The translations under genes and the position numbers were made by a program. Positions 43,633 to 52,548 of a stretch of DNA of 64,000 bases are shown piece after piece (positions within the stretch are counted from its first letter, which is position 1; every line of letters starts with the position of its first letter). Source of the stretch: Anaerolineales bacterium (GTDB lineage: Bacteria; Chloroflexota; Anaerolineae; Anaerolineales; Villigracilaceae); the NCBI GenBank assembly GCA_014379595.1, contig JACMLM010000057.1, positions 54,364 to 118,363 on the forward strand, written 5' to 3'. The notes under the pieces were generated by a model. It made no database searches. It saw only the letters and a list, made by a program, of their open reading frames with translations, and was not told the origin of the DNA.

Positions 43633-44142
43633 CTACAAAACAAGATAACGCGCGATTGACATGTATATTACAGCAAGGATGAGAGTTAGGGATGCAATCA
43701 TCGAATAGATTTTTTGCTGCCTTCCTAACTTCTGCATTTGCGCCATCTGTTCGGGAGAAGGTGGGCCTTGGAATTGAGCGCCAAGTTTCGCCATGGCCTT
43801 GGTCGTACGGCCAATCAGTAAACCGAATACAAATCCAATGGTTGCTAATTCGGCTCCTCTGCGAAAACCAATCCCTGCACCGGAATCCATCCAAGCGGAA
43901 GTAAATCCATTCGAGTCGATCCAAAATAATGCCAAACCCGCCAGGATGCTCAAGCCAGCCGCAGCGGCGATCCAATTACTAAATTTTAAATTATTCATCA
44001 AATGGCCAATGAATTTTTGACCTGCTTCCGCAGTTGCGCGAATTGTTGGAGCAATAAAAAAGGTCATTATCAATGTGCCACCGACCCAAATTATGCCTGC
44101 TAAAATGTGGATGATGCGCAAAGTGATTATTAGATAGTTCAT
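43633..44142 (-). CDS. Four-helix membrane protein, CopD/DUF2269-like
   Basis: 169 residues with four membrane helices. The opening ITLRIIHILAGIIWVGGTL has the His and the W-x-G pattern of CopD-like and DUF4149/2269-like proteins. Some relatives bind heme or copper. Function is unknown. It is divergent from the cytochrome c gene, which may hint at a redox role. Confidence 0.65.
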   Translation of the reverse strand: MNYLIITLRIIHILAGIIWVGGTLIMTFFIAPTIRATAEAGQKFIGHLMNNLKFSNWIAAAAGLSILAGLALFWIDSNGFTSAWMDSGAGIGFRRGAELATIGFVFGLLIGRTTKAMAKLGAQFQGPPSPEQMAQMQKLGRQQKIYSMIASLTLILAVIYMSIARYLVL

Positions 44143-44229
44143 GTCTTTCTCCTTTTAATAAAGTAAAATCTCGTACCCTGATAAAACACTATACTTTAAG
44201 AGGCGATACGAAATGAATGGAGATATTTT

Positions 44230-44634
44230 ATGAAGAAAGTTATATATGCCGTTTTGCTTCTGTCTGCGCTTATATTGACAGGCTGCGGAAGTAGTAATGA
44301 GAACGGCACTCAACTGGATTCTGTTCCAGCTGAATATTCAGGGAAGACGAATCCATTTGGGGCGGATGCTGAAGCAGTAGCTGCGGGCAAGGATGTGTTC
44401 TTGAGTAGTTGCCAAACCTGTCATGGGCCTCAGGGACACGGTGATGGACCTGCAAGTGGTGCTCTTAATCCCGCTCCGAAGAATCTGGCCGAGCTGCAAG
44501 CCGCCGTTGAAGATGACTATTTGTTCTGGCGTATTTCCACGGGTAAGGATGGTACTTCCATGATCGCGTGGGAAGGGATTCTCACCGAAGAGCAGATATG
44601 GCAAGTTGTGTCATTTATCCGTACGCTTAAGTAA
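44230..44634 (+). CDS. Lipid-anchored monoheme cytochrome c
   Basis: 134 residues. The signal peptide ends in the lipobox ILTGC. The heme site is SCQTCHGPQGHGDG, and the axial Met is in GTSMIAWEGILTEEQIWQV. Class I cytochrome c, exported and membrane-anchored, transferring electrons on the outer face of the membrane. Partner complexes are not in the window. Confidence 0.88.
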   Translation: MKKVIYAVLLLSALILTGCGSSNENGTQLDSVPAEYSGKTNPFGADAEAVAAGKDVFLSSCQTCHGPQGHGDGPASGALNPAPKNLAELQAAVEDDYLFWRISTGKDGTSMIAWEGILTEEQIWQVVSFIRTLK

Positions 44635-44650
44635 TGGGTATGTTATTTAA

Positions 44651-44700
44651 AAACATGACTCACCCCGAAATTCATCTTTCGTGGGTGAGTCATGTTTTTT
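44651..44700 (+). terminator. Terminator of cytochrome c gene
   Basis: AAACATGACTCACCC and GGGTGAGTCATGTTT form a 15-pair stem with a T-run after it, 16 bases behind the stop. Confidence 0.85.
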
Positions 44701-44710
44701 AAGAGCAAAA

Positions 44711-44782
44711 CAGGACGCTGAAAAACGCAGAAAACGCTGATTCTTGCCTTGTTATCAGCGTAAATCAGCGTTCATCTGCGTC
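44711..44782. repeat. Palindromic repeat, GACGC...GCGTC family
   Basis: GACGCTGAAAAACGCAGAAA at the left and GCGTTCATCTGCGTCC at the right are inverted, with an inner pair ACGCTGATT and AATCAGCGT. It is unlike the other repeat families in the window. Confidence 0.65.
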
Positions 44783-44853
44783 CAGATTAAATCTGGGGTT
44801 AATTATGTTTGGCTACTTAGCCTGAATTGCTACATTGTCATAAAAAATTATAG

Positions 44854-44939
44854 TGTGTCTCCCTGAGGGAGCGTTTTTCGCGACCGAAGGGTCTCGTTTA
44901 TTGCGGTAGAGATGCTTCGCTACGCTCAGCATGACACAA
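44854..44939. repeat. Palindromic repeat, GTCACCCTGAGCGTAGCGAAG family, copy 2
   Basis: It opens GTGTCTCCCTGAGGGAGCG and ends GCTTCGCTACGCTCAGCATG followed by ACAC, with GACCGAAGGGTCTC inside. The right end is the reverse of the opening of the copy at 27657-27739. Confidence 0.75.
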
Positions 44940-44961
44940 TTTAGAGAGATAACAACTTGAT

Positions 44962-45342
44962 TTACTTTTGCTTCTTAACCCTGCCGAACACAGCCTTTAT
45001 CCTTCGTGCAAGCTCGTCGGGACGGAAAGGTTTTGTAATGTAATCATTTGCCCCGGCGACAGTGGCAATTGCCTTGCTATCGCTGTCGTCCATGGCGGTA
45101 ATAATGACAATCGGCGTATGGGCAAAACTTGGGCTTGCACGCAGCATTCTACATAACTCAAACCCATTAGGCTCAGGCATCATCAGATCAAGTATGAAAA
45201 GATCAGGACGTACCGAATCTGCTGTTTCGATTGTCTTTGAGCTTTCGTTTACAGAAGTTATTTCGTAACCTTCCATTTTAAGAAGCTTTTCCAAAAAGAA
45301 GGTGATCTGTTTGTCGTCGTCTACGACCAGGATCTTGGGCAT
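44962..45342 (-). CDS. Receiver-domain protein, array member 1
   Basis: 126 residues, one receiver domain: KILVVDDDKQITFFLEKLLK, LFILDLMMPEPNGFELCRML with the phospho-acceptor Asp, TPIVIITAMDDSDS and DYITKPF with the conserved Lys. It has no output domain. ATG 45342 follows CAGGAAAGATTT. It is the last of four similar genes transcribed leftward and carries a basic tail (VKKQK). Confidence 0.85.
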   Translation of the reverse strand: MPKILVVDDDKQITFFLEKLLKMEGYEITSVNESSKTIETADSVRPDLFILDLMMPEPNGFELCRMLRASPSFAHTPIVIITAMDDSDSKAIATVAGANDYITKPFRPDELARRIKAVFGRVKKQK

Positions 45343-45397
45343 AAATCTTTCCTGATTAATGTGATGATTTTTGTTCAATAATTTTCGTGAATGATGA

Positions 45398-45760
45398 CTA
45401 TAGGATTAAGGCTTTGACTCTGTTTGCAAGTTCATCAATGTGGAAGGGTTTTGTGAGATAGTCATTGGCACCAGCGCCATAGGCAACTATTTTGCTATCA
45501 GCGTCATCCAGAGCTGTAACAATAATGATCGGAGTGTGTGTAAAACTTGGGTCTGCACGCAGCATTCTGCATAATTTAAAACCGTCTGGGGGGGGCATCA
45601 TCAGGTCAAGTAAAAACAGATCGGGGTTGATTGACCTTGCCGCTTGAATTGCTATCGAACTATCGTTGACTGAAATCGCTTCATATCCCTCTGCTCTGAG
45701 GACTTTTTCCAACAATGTAGTTGCCTGCTTATCATCATCTACAATCAAAATTTTTGCCAT
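45398..45760 (-). CDS. Receiver-domain protein, array member 2
   Basis: 120 residues, same layout as member 1: ILIVDDDKQATTLLEKVLRA, LFLLDLMMPPPDGFKLCRML, TALDDADSKIVAYGAGANDY, LTKPF. All phosphorylation residues are kept. It probably acts as a CheY-like shuttle between a kinase and a partner protein. Confidence 0.85.
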   Translation of the reverse strand: MAKILIVDDDKQATTLLEKVLRAEGYEAISVNDSSIAIQAARSINPDLFLLDLMMPPPDGFKLCRMLRADPSFTHTPIIIVTALDDADSKIVAYGAGANDYLTKPFHIDELANRVKALIL

Positions 45761-45948
45761 AACTACAATTTTTCCTGAATTAATTTTATTTTCATCATTA
45801 TTATACTGCGTTCCTCGCTGGGAACATGGCAGTACGATGGCAGTTTTTCAGCGGCTTTAATACGCCCAGAGGCAGAATCAGGTTTGCACGTATGAATGAC
45901 CACGCTAAATCCCAGTCGATTTTTGTAGATTAAATAAAATACCCTCGA

Positions 45949-45988
45949 GTTTTGTTCCGTCAGCAGTACAACTGCCGAAGAACTTATT
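45949..45988 (+). repeat. GTTTTGTTCCGTCAG repeat, copy 2
   Basis: The first 15 bases are identical to 37137-37151. It is bracketed by the 15-bp direct repeat, which is what a small inserted element would leave. Confidence 0.5.
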
Positions 45989-46027
45989 TAATGAATATAC
46001 TGATACAAGAAGTCTATTAAATAAAAT

Positions 46028-46051
46028 ACCTCTCGAGCAGAGTCGAGAGGT
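46028..46051 (-). terminator. Hairpin behind receiver array member 3
   Basis: ACCTCTCGA, GCAGAG, TCGAGAGGT is a nine-pair stem with A/T-rich flanks, about 30 bases downstream of the minus-strand gene at 46080-46445. Confidence 0.65.
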
Positions 46052-46079
46052 AAATTAAATTCAAATTGCTTTCGGTCAT

Positions 46080-46445
46080 TTATTTTTCAATCAGTGTTTT
46101 TATTCTGGACACAAGCTCATGCGGGTGATAGGGCTTCGTGAGATAGTCACTGGCTCCAGCACCATAGGCAACGGCGCGGCTGTCATCATCACTCAAAGCC
46201 GTAATAATGATCACGGGAGTATGAGCGAATTTCTTTTCTGCACGCAGCAGTCTGCACAATTTAAAGCCGTCGATCTCTGGCATCATCAGATCAAGCAGGA
46301 AGAGATCAGGGTCGATCGAGTCTGCGGTTTTTACAGCAATGGTGCTGTCGTTCACTGAAACTGGTACATAGCCTTCCAGTTTCAACAGGCTTTCCAATAA
46401 ATTTGTAGCTTCTTTATCGTCGTCCACGACCATTATTTTTGTCAT
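46080..46445 (-). CDS. Receiver-domain protein, array member 3
   Basis: 121 residues: IMVVDDDKEATNLLESLLKL, LFLLDLMMPEIDGFKLCRLL, TALSDDDSRAVAYGAGASDY, LTKPY. It has the same single-domain design and is closest in sequence to member 2. The Phe after the conserved KP of the other members is Tyr here. Confidence 0.85.
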   Translation of the reverse strand: MTKIMVVDDDKEATNLLESLLKLEGYVPVSVNDSTIAVKTADSIDPDLFLLDLMMPEIDGFKLCRLLRAEKKFAHTPVIIITALSDDDSRAVAYGAGASDYLTKPYHPHELVSRIKTLIEK

Positions 46446-46481
46446 TTAATTTTTTAATTTCCAATAAAAGATTTTATAGTC

Positions 46482-46841
46482 TTACGCATCAAGCAGAGCA
46501 CTTATTCTAGCTACAAGCTCATCAAGGTTGAAAGGCTTTGTAAGATAGTCGTTTGCACCGAAGACATTTGCCCGGCTGTTGCTATCGTCCAGGGCGGTAA
46601 TGATAAGAATCGGCGTTTTCGTGTAGTTAGGATCTTCTCGCAGCATCCTGCATACTTTAAAGCCATCGGGCTGCGGCATCATCAGATCAAGGATGATCAG
46701 ATCTGGTTGAATTGAATTCGCAGTTTGAATAGCTTTTGAACTTTGGTTTATTGCAGTGACTTCGTAACCTTCGGAGGAAAGAAACCTTTTCAGCAATGTT
46801 GTAACATGCACGTCGTCGTCCACAATCAGGATTTTTGCCAT
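46482..46841 (-). CDS. Receiver-domain protein, array member 4
   Basis: 119 residues: ILIVDDDVHVTTLLKRFLSS, LIILDLMMPQPDGFKVCRML, TALDDSNSRANVFGANDYL, TKPF. Compared with members 2 and 3 it lacks two residues in the loop before ANDYL, next to the alpha4 surface that usually binds partners. The conserved Asp and Lys remain. ATG 46841 follows AGGGAAAAT. Confidence 0.85.
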   Translation of the reverse strand: MAKILIVDDDVHVTTLLKRFLSSEGYEVTAINQSSKAIQTANSIQPDLIILDLMMPQPDGFKVCRMLREDPNYTKTPILIITALDDSNSRANVFGANDYLTKPFNLDELVARISALLDA

Positions 46842-46927
46842 AATTTTCCCTGTTTTATTTTCGAGAGATATTTTACTTACAAAACTTGCATAATAATACA
46901 ATTAAAAATAGTTTACTGCAAGGATAG

Positions 46928-48073
46928 TTATACACCCAATTTACTCTTCTTTACGATCGCAGCCGCGATCTGTTTTGCCTCTATTGCGATCTCCCGCAGC
47001 ATTCCAGTGGGGGAGACGTAATACCCGCAGAAATATAACCCAGAAACTGATGCCTCGCAGCCTGAGGATTCTGGCGTGCCATTTTCGTCTTGGACATTTG
47101 CTTCGTTGAGAAACTCATTAACTCGCGGACGATAACCCGTCGCCAGGATCACAGAATCGAAATTCGCTTCTTTCCCATCCGTAAATTTGACTCTGTTTTC
47201 TCTGAACTCTTCCACCCCCGAATGAACGGTGATGTGACCTTGCTTGATCAGCTTGATCGTTCCGACATCGATCAACGGGATATGTTTATCGTTTTGGATT
47301 TGAGTAGCAGGCCCATATGGTAATTTGCGCAGACCGTATTTTGTGATATCACCAATCACTGCGCGTAAGATTGGCTTATTCATTGCATCCGCCATCCAGG
47401 CGGGCATGACGTTTTGGACAATGCCAATGGATAGAATGGGAATTCCAAAGAGTTCGCGTGGAATCACATTGACTGCACTTCGCACCGATATGCTTGGCTT
47501 TGCGCCATGCTCAAACAGGTCAATGGCGATCTCGCCGCCAGAGTTGCCAAAGCCTACCACTAAAACATTCTGTCCTTTAAATTCCTCGCCGTTCTTATAT
47601 TCAGAACTGTGGATTATTTTCCCTGCGAATGAATCTTGCCCTTTCCATTTAGGAATAAATTTCTCGCGTGCATTCCCCGCAGCAATCACAAGATTAGATG
47701 CGAGATATTGCACATCCTGAGTTTGGACTTCCCATTGATTATTATTGTCTCGCCGTGCTGATTTGACTTGCTGATTGAATTGAATATCCAGATCAAACTT
47801 TTTTGCGTATGAATCTAGATAATCAATTAATTGATCGCGCGATGGATAACGCGGATAATCTTTTGGAAAAGACTCAAATGGTAATTCAGAATTTCTTTTA
47901 TCTGTGTGCAAATGGAGTCGGTCATAGTGACCACGCCACACTGACCCCACTTTATCGCTTTGTTCTAAAATAACAGCTTGGATGCCTGCTTGTTTAAGAC
48001 AGGCTCCAACTGACAACCCCGCTGGACCAGCACCAATTATGATCGTATTGACTTCAATGGGGGAATCAGACAT
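46928..48073 (-). CDS. Flavin-containing monooxygenase-like FAD/NAD(P) protein
   Basis: About 381 residues. The FAD motif is IIIGAGPAGLSVGACLKQAG. The NADPH motif is VLVVGFGNSGGEIAIDL, and the linker ILATGYRPRVNEFL is typical. It resembles group B monooxygenases such as YUCCA-like and putative potassium-transport-linked oxidoreductases. The substrate is unknown. I chose ATG 48073 over a GTG at 48103. Confidence 0.82.
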   Translation of the reverse strand: MSDSPIEVNTIIIGAGPAGLSVGACLKQAGIQAVILEQSDKVGSVWRGHYDRLHLHTDKRNSELPFESFPKDYPRYPSRDQLIDYLDSYAKKFDLDIQFNQQVKSARRDNNNQWEVQTQDVQYLASNLVIAAGNAREKFIPKWKGQDSFAGKIIHSSEYKNGEEFKGQNVLVVGFGNSGGEIAIDLFEHGAKPSISVRSAVNVIPRELFGIPILSIGIVQNVMPAWMADAMNKPILRAVIGDITKYGLRKLPYGPATQIQNDKHIPLIDVGTIKLIKQGHITVHSGVEEFRENRVKFTDGKEANFDSVILATGYRPRVNEFLNEANVQDENGTPESSGCEASVSGLYFCGYYVSPTGMLREIAIEAKQIAAAIVKKSKLGV

Positions 48074-48114
48074 GCGCCCAAGTGTACCTTGGTTTGAGGG
48101 CACAAGAACTCGTG

Positions 48115-49104
48115 CTATTTTTCAAATGGATATTTAAGTCCGATCTCAGCGCGGATGGAATCCATTAATTCCATATTCGCCAACGTATCAGCGTGACTCA
48201 TGCCTGGGCTTTCGAGCAACCCAGCGCGGATGCAGCGCATGGCTTCCTCAGTTTGATATTCGAATCCGCCTGCGCGTAAAGGTCTTTCAACTGTCAACTC
48301 TTGACCATCTGTAAATAAAGTTGCTTTGGTCGTTCCCCAAAAGTGCGGATGAATGCGAATGCGCCCCTTGCTTCCGTATATCCGAAAGTCATTGACATGA
48401 TTGCTTAGGAAACTGCTGTGACATTGGGAGATAACATCATTTTCGTATTTAAGTGAAAAAGTAGTTAGCTCATCTACACCGGTATCTCCGATGTGAGCGG
48501 ATGCAACAAAAGATTTTGGCTGCGCCGCCATAACCCATTGTGATACTACGATGGGATAAATGCCCATATCTAATAATGTACCCCCAGCCAATTCGGGATT
48601 CTGCCAACGCTCATCTTTATCTTTAGGTACACGCGCTCCAAAAGTGCCGACCATCAGACTAATATCACCTATCGCTTTTTCATCCAACCATTTGCGAATG
48701 ACAGGATAGATTGGTAGAAAACGTGTCCACAAGGCTTCCATGAGGAAGACATTTTTCTCATGAGAAGTTTTTATCAACTCTCTCGTTTCACCAGCGTTGA
48801 CCGTCAGTGGTTTTTCGCACAAGACAGGTTTGCCTGCATTGAGACATAACATGGCATTTTCAAAATGGAATCGATGGGGCGTGGCGATGTAAACGCCATC
48901 TACATCTGGGTCGCCGACGAGTGTTTCGTATGAGTTGTACGTTACTGCTCCACCATATTCATGGGCGAATTCCTTCGCCCGGTCAATGTTTGAGCTGGCC
49001 ACGGCATACAGGCTTGCGTCATCGATCACTTTCAATCCTTGCGCAAACTCATGTGCAATGCGGCCTGGACCTAAAATACCCCATTTGAATTTTTTCTCTG
49101 ACAT
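48115..49104 (-). CDS. Gfo/Idh/MocA-family oxidoreductase
   Basis: 329 residues. The Rossmann motif GILGPGRIAHEFAQGL opens it, and VLCEKPLTVNAGETREL holds the EKP signature with the catalytic Lys. The second domain contains GGTLLDMGIYPI. It is an NAD(P)-dependent dehydrogenase of sugars or trans-dihydrodiols. It is 41 bases upstream of the monooxygenase-like gene on the same strand. Confidence 0.88.
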   Translation of the reverse strand: MSEKKFKWGILGPGRIAHEFAQGLKVIDDASLYAVASSNIDRAKEFAHEYGGAVTYNSYETLVGDPDVDGVYIATPHRFHFENAMLCLNAGKPVLCEKPLTVNAGETRELIKTSHEKNVFLMEALWTRFLPIYPVIRKWLDEKAIGDISLMVGTFGARVPKDKDERWQNPELAGGTLLDMGIYPIVVSQWVMAAQPKSFVASAHIGDTGVDELTTFSLKYENDVISQCHSSFLSNHVNDFRIYGSKGRIRIHPHFWGTTKATLFTDGQELTVERPLRAGGFEYQTEEAMRCIRAGLLESPGMSHADTLANMELMDSIRAEIGLKYPFEK

Positions 49105-49272
49105 TTTTGTCTCCAGTTATCATGTAGCGTGAGTAAACAACCTACAAAGCTTTTAAGAATTGCGATTGGCTCGCGTCACTTTGTAGCCACAAAGATACAG
49201 AATCTTTTGAATCTATTAAGTTAGAGTTGATTTAGAAACTTTTCGATTATAAACTCATAACCCCATATATTG

Positions 49273-50307
49273 TTACTCGCATTTTGCCATGCAATTCCAG
49301 GCTGCTCCATCCCATTCCCATGTATCAGGCATCGTAGCATTTGGGCCATTTGATCCCCCTGTCATCACAACTACTCCGCGCGACTCGTCAAATGCCATGG
49401 CAGGGTGCACACGCGCATGAGGTGGACCTTGAACATCCAACTCTTCCCATTGAGATCCATTCCAAATCCATGTGTCGTTCAGGTTCGTCACATCCGCAGC
49501 GATTTCTGCTCCGCCAAAAAGAAGGATATAATCAGAAGTTGGGATAAAGATCGCGCGAGCGCCATCACGCGCAGAGGGTCCTTCTGTTGCGACTTGTTTC
49601 CAATTTAGACCGTCCCATGTCCATGAATCTGCATAGGTTGTAAACCCCTGATTATCAAAACTATGCCCGCCAAAAAGCAGAGTGTTTTTATTTTCTGCAT
49701 TGTAAGTGAATCCAGCAGGGAAGCGCGGAGTTGGACCTTCATTGGAAACATTCGTCCATTGGACTCCATCCCATTCCCATGTGTCATTCATCATCTTTCC
49801 AGATTGAGCGCCGCCAAATAGAATTACTTTGTCACGTTCGCCGTCGTATGTCATGCCCGAACCTTCGCGCGGACCAGGTCCTTCAACGGTTAGCTGAGTC
49901 CATGATTCTCCGTCCCATTCCCATGTGTCTGTAAAATCCTGCTCATCAGTCAAGCCACCATATAGAACCAATACATCACGTTTTGAATTATAGGTAGTGC
50001 TGGCAAAATTGCGCCAGCGCGGACCATTCGAGTCCGCGCTTAATAAAGTCCATTGACTGCCATCCCAAGCCCACAATTCAACAGGGTCTGTAGATGATTT
50101 GCCCATCTCAGGTCCGCCGTTGACCAAAACCACTCGCCCCACTTTCTCGTGATAGATCATGTCATGCCAGTTACCAAGCAGGAGAGATGGAGCTTCAGTT
50201 GGTGTAGCAGGTTGTATGGTAGGGGGTAAAGTTGGGGTAGCTTTTGGAGCACATGCAGTTAATGCGATAACGAGTATTAATACAGACTTGCGAATTAAAA
50301 TATGCAT
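49273..50307 (-). CDS. Six-bladed kelch-like lipoprotein
   Basis: 344 residues. The signal peptide ends in the lipobox ALTAC, followed by a short TPT linker. Six repeats of about 50 residues follow, each with a W-x-W-D/N-G-x-x-W core (AWDGSQW, EWDGESW, EWDGVQW, TWDGLNW, IWNGSQW, EWDGAAW) and a GG pair (LFGG, LYGG, MTGG). This predicts a beta-propeller on the cell surface that binds carbohydrate or protein. Confidence 0.8.
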   Translation of the reverse strand: MHILIRKSVLILVIALTACAPKATPTLPPTIQPATPTEAPSLLLGNWHDMIYHEKVGRVVLVNGGPEMGKSSTDPVELWAWDGSQWTLLSADSNGPRWRNFASTTYNSKRDVLVLYGGLTDEQDFTDTWEWDGESWTQLTVEGPGPREGSGMTYDGERDKVILFGGAQSGKMMNDTWEWDGVQWTNVSNEGPTPRFPAGFTYNAENKNTLLFGGHSFDNQGFTTYADSWTWDGLNWKQVATEGPSARDGARAIFIPTSDYILLFGGAEIAADVTNLNDTWIWNGSQWEELDVQGPPHARVHPAMAFDESRGVVVMTGGSNGPNATMPDTWEWDGAAWNCMAKCE

Positions 50308-50372
50308 AGCGATTTATCCTGCATGTATACACTGCGGCATGTGATTTGGTTCCATTAAGATGAATATATAAA

Positions 50373-51749
50373 TTACCCCGTCATCAATTCATCTACTGCA
50401 TTCGCAAGTTCTCTCAAATTACTGACCTTCAACACGTTGTTGCATAATGGCGCATACTTTTGCATGTCGCTGTCACCGTGCCACATGGTTGGGGGTTCAG
50501 GATTCAGCCAAATGGTCCGCGTTGATCGGCGGGACATCGTGGAGAAAATATCGAGGCGTGGATCATTGTAATTATTGCGTCCATCGCCAACGATAAGAAG
50601 AATCGTCCCGCTGTTGAGCGTATCCATATATTCGTTTTGAAAATCATTCAATGACCAGCCAAGATCGGTGTTGTAATGTCCGCTGGGCATACGCCACAGA
50701 ACAGACTGGATCGCGTCATCTGCATTCGTTCCGCTGAAATCTTCAGAGATCGATTCAAGATGATCAATGAACGCAAAAGCATGTGTTTTGCGGACTTGCC
50801 CTTGCAGTGCAAACAGAAAACTTAACATTAACTCCGAACAAAAGCGCATGGATGTGCTTACGTCGCAAATCACAACTATCTTCGGTTTGCGGACTTTATC
50901 TTTGTGTTTGATCTCCATCGGCACGCCGTGATATTTCAAATTAGCGCGGATCGTCGCCTTCGGGTCCATTTGTCCGTTCTTGGCACGCTTCTGTCGCAAT
51001 GCTATACGCGTGCGTAATGCAGCGGCAAGTTTCTTCACTTCACGCTGTAAGAGTTGTTTATCTCCATCAGACAAAGCCTCGAACGGGCGATTCATTAAAC
51101 TATCAACATTATCCGAACGCGGACGTTCGCTTAAATTCTCGGCAATTCGTTCGCCCGCAAACTGATCCATCTGTTCGCGCATGCCTTGCATATTTTGCTG
51201 GATCATTTCACGGATCTGTTGGATGCGTTCGCGGCTCATGCCCATCTGCGCGAGCTGCTCCATTAATTCCTTCATTGCCTTTTGCACTTCGGGGAACGCC
51301 ATCGCGCGCATCATGCGCTGCGCCATCCAATTTTGATATTGGAGATTATCCGCCTGATTCAGCCCCACCATCTGCCCCAACGCTTCCAACTCCGACCGAG
51401 ATAACGGCTCGCCATTCATCAGCCTTTCCATCCGCTGACGCAGATTCTCCGCAAACTGACTCATCGCGTCAGCCCACATCTGAGCTTCTTCAGGCGTCAT
51501 ATCATCTGACGGATTTCCTCCCATCATCGGCGGCTGCCCTGAACCAAAGAACAGCGAAAATAATTTATCGAAAGTAGAGATGTCTTTTAGATCTTTGATC
51601 AGCGTGGCACGCAAAGATAATCGAAATTCCTCGCGGTCTTGAATCCCCATGATATCCACTGCTGAAAATGCTTCAGCAGATTCCGCAAGAGATACACGCA
51701 CACCACTTGCGCGTAACGCTGCAATTAATTGTAAGATGCGAGATTCCAT
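50373..51749 (-). CDS. VWA domain protein, CoxE/MoxR-partner type
   Basis: 458 residues. The N-terminal half is helical and Gln/Met/Arg-rich. The C-terminal VWA domain has the MIDAS motif in VVICDVSTSMRFC and later VGDGRNNYND. CoxE-like VWA proteins work with MoxR AAA+ ATPases to mature or assemble partner complexes. The MoxR gene is upstream at 52549-53514, but two small genes separate them, which is unusual for this pair. Confidence 0.85.
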   Translation of the reverse strand: MESRILQLIAALRASGVRVSLAESAEAFSAVDIMGIQDREEFRLSLRATLIKDLKDISTFDKLFSLFFGSGQPPMMGGNPSDDMTPEEAQMWADAMSQFAENLRQRMERLMNGEPLSRSELEALGQMVGLNQADNLQYQNWMAQRMMRAMAFPEVQKAMKELMEQLAQMGMSRERIQQIREMIQQNMQGMREQMDQFAGERIAENLSERPRSDNVDSLMNRPFEALSDGDKQLLQREVKKLAAALRTRIALRQKRAKNGQMDPKATIRANLKYHGVPMEIKHKDKVRKPKIVVICDVSTSMRFCSELMLSFLFALQGQVRKTHAFAFIDHLESISEDFSGTNADDAIQSVLWRMPSGHYNTDLGWSLNDFQNEYMDTLNSGTILLIVGDGRNNYNDPRLDIFSTMSRRSTRTIWLNPEPPTMWHGDSDMQKYAPLCNNVLKVSNLRELANAVDELMTG

Positions 51750-51792
51750 AATTCAAATTCTCCGCAGGGGCGGACGGCCAGCCGCCCTTATT

Positions 51793-52023
51793 TTATGTAC
51801 CAGCTTGTTTCCATGCTTTTGCTATGGCTTTCAATTTATCCTTGTCATCCAGGTATCGTTCTATATAGCCGCAGTCTACGCAAATGTAATCATCAGTATT
51901 GGAACCCATATTTGCTGTGTCTGTACGCACAAAGGCTCCGCCGATCATTTTTGGAATATAGATTCCGTTCTGCTCATGATGGACCGATTTTGATCCACAT
52001 TTTGGGCAAGTTCCGTTTTTCAT
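51793..52023 (-). CDS. Small zinc-ribbon protein
   Basis: 76 residues with two Cys pairs, CPKCGSKS near the N-terminus and CVDCGYIE near residue 50, which would bind one zinc. It has no other domain. It lies between the DsrE-like and VWA genes. Function is unknown. Confidence 0.75.
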   Translation of the reverse strand: MKNGTCPKCGSKSVHHEQNGIYIPKMIGGAFVRTDTANMGSNTDDYICVDCGYIERYLDDKDKLKAIAKAWKQAGT

Positions 52024-52071
52024 AATATAGTTCCTTGTATTTAGTAGGATGGCATTTATTGTTAGGTCAAA

Positions 52072-52116
52072 CTAATTACCAGAAAACATTCCATAATCAT
52101 CCGCAGGTCTTTTGCG
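52072..52116 (-). pseudogene. 3'-end remnant of a MoxR gene
   Basis: On the minus strand the segment reads RKRPADDYGMFSGN and a stop. The intact MoxR at 52549-53514 ends RQRPADDYGKFSGN. Twelve of 14 residues and nearly all bases agree. The remnant begins four bases after the DsrE stop codon. It must be more recent than the other two 3' remnants. Confidence 0.88.
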
Positions 52117-52120
52117 TAAC

Positions 52121-52483
52121 TTAATATGTAAACATCCGATCATGATCAAGTGATAGTTTTATTAGCACAGTTGGCATGGCAAACTCAGCGGGCTTGCCAT
52201 TTAAATCTGCATCTGTCACACCTCGTCCTTTACTGGACATGCCCGATAGATAAAATTTGCCACCACCTGCCACGATCGCGTCATATAATTCTCGTAATTT
52301 TCCCGTTCCTAATCCTGTGAGATTATCTAAAACAGCATCTCGAATTAATTGAACGGCATCTCCTGCAAGGAAAAGCGAAACCGAATGTCCCTCGTCAATT
52401 GCACTTTTCGCGACAAGAAATGCAAGTGCTGCACGGGTAGGGTTTTCAGGACCATGAGTTGCGTGAACCAGAATCTTAGCCAT
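52121..52483 (-). CDS. DsrE-family protein
   Basis: 120 residues: AKILVHATHGPENPTRAALA, then SVSLFLAGDAVQLIRD and a Gly-rich loop VAGGGKFYLSGMSSKGRG. DsrE-like proteins handle sulfur or act as small sulfurtransferase partners, but the usual Cys is absent: I see no Cys in this protein. ATG 52483 follows AAGGAGTTATCAAA. It lies between the true end of MoxR and a copy of that end, which suggests insertion into the MoxR/VWA operon. Confidence 0.8.
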   Translation of the reverse strand: MAKILVHATHGPENPTRAALAFLVAKSAIDEGHSVSLFLAGDAVQLIRDAVLDNLTGLGTGKLRELYDAIVAGGGKFYLSGMSSKGRGVTDADLNGKPAEFAMPTVLIKLSLDHDRMFTY

Positions 52484-52548
52484 TTTGATAACTCCTTTGG
52501 TTGAAATTGATTTACAAATATAGACGCAATACGTCATACCTATACAAA

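Larger units (their letters stand above)
44635..44961. other. Intergenic region with a terminator and two palindromic repeats
   Basis: This 327-base gap holds the cytochrome c terminator (44651-44700) and two unrelated palindromic repeats (44711-44782 and 44854-44939). No gene is visible. Confidence 0.7.
45761..46079. other. Gap in the receiver array with short repeats
   Basis: This 319-base gap between members 2 and 3 has no gene. It holds a 15-bp direct repeat (ATTAAATAAAATACC at 45929-45943 and 46016-46030, each soon followed by CTCGAG), the GTTTTGTTCCGTCAG element (45949-45988) between the two, and a hairpin at 46028-46051. Confidence 0.65.

Noticed and set aside
44962..46841. Regularly spaced similar sequences as a CRISPR-like array
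   Set aside because: The similarity is between complete receiver-domain genes of 360-380 bases, with no short identical repeats.
50999..51577. 192-codon plus-strand open frame opposite the VWA gene
   Set aside because: It lies fully antisense to a well-supported VWA protein, has low-complexity Ser/Pro/Ala content and no ribosome site.
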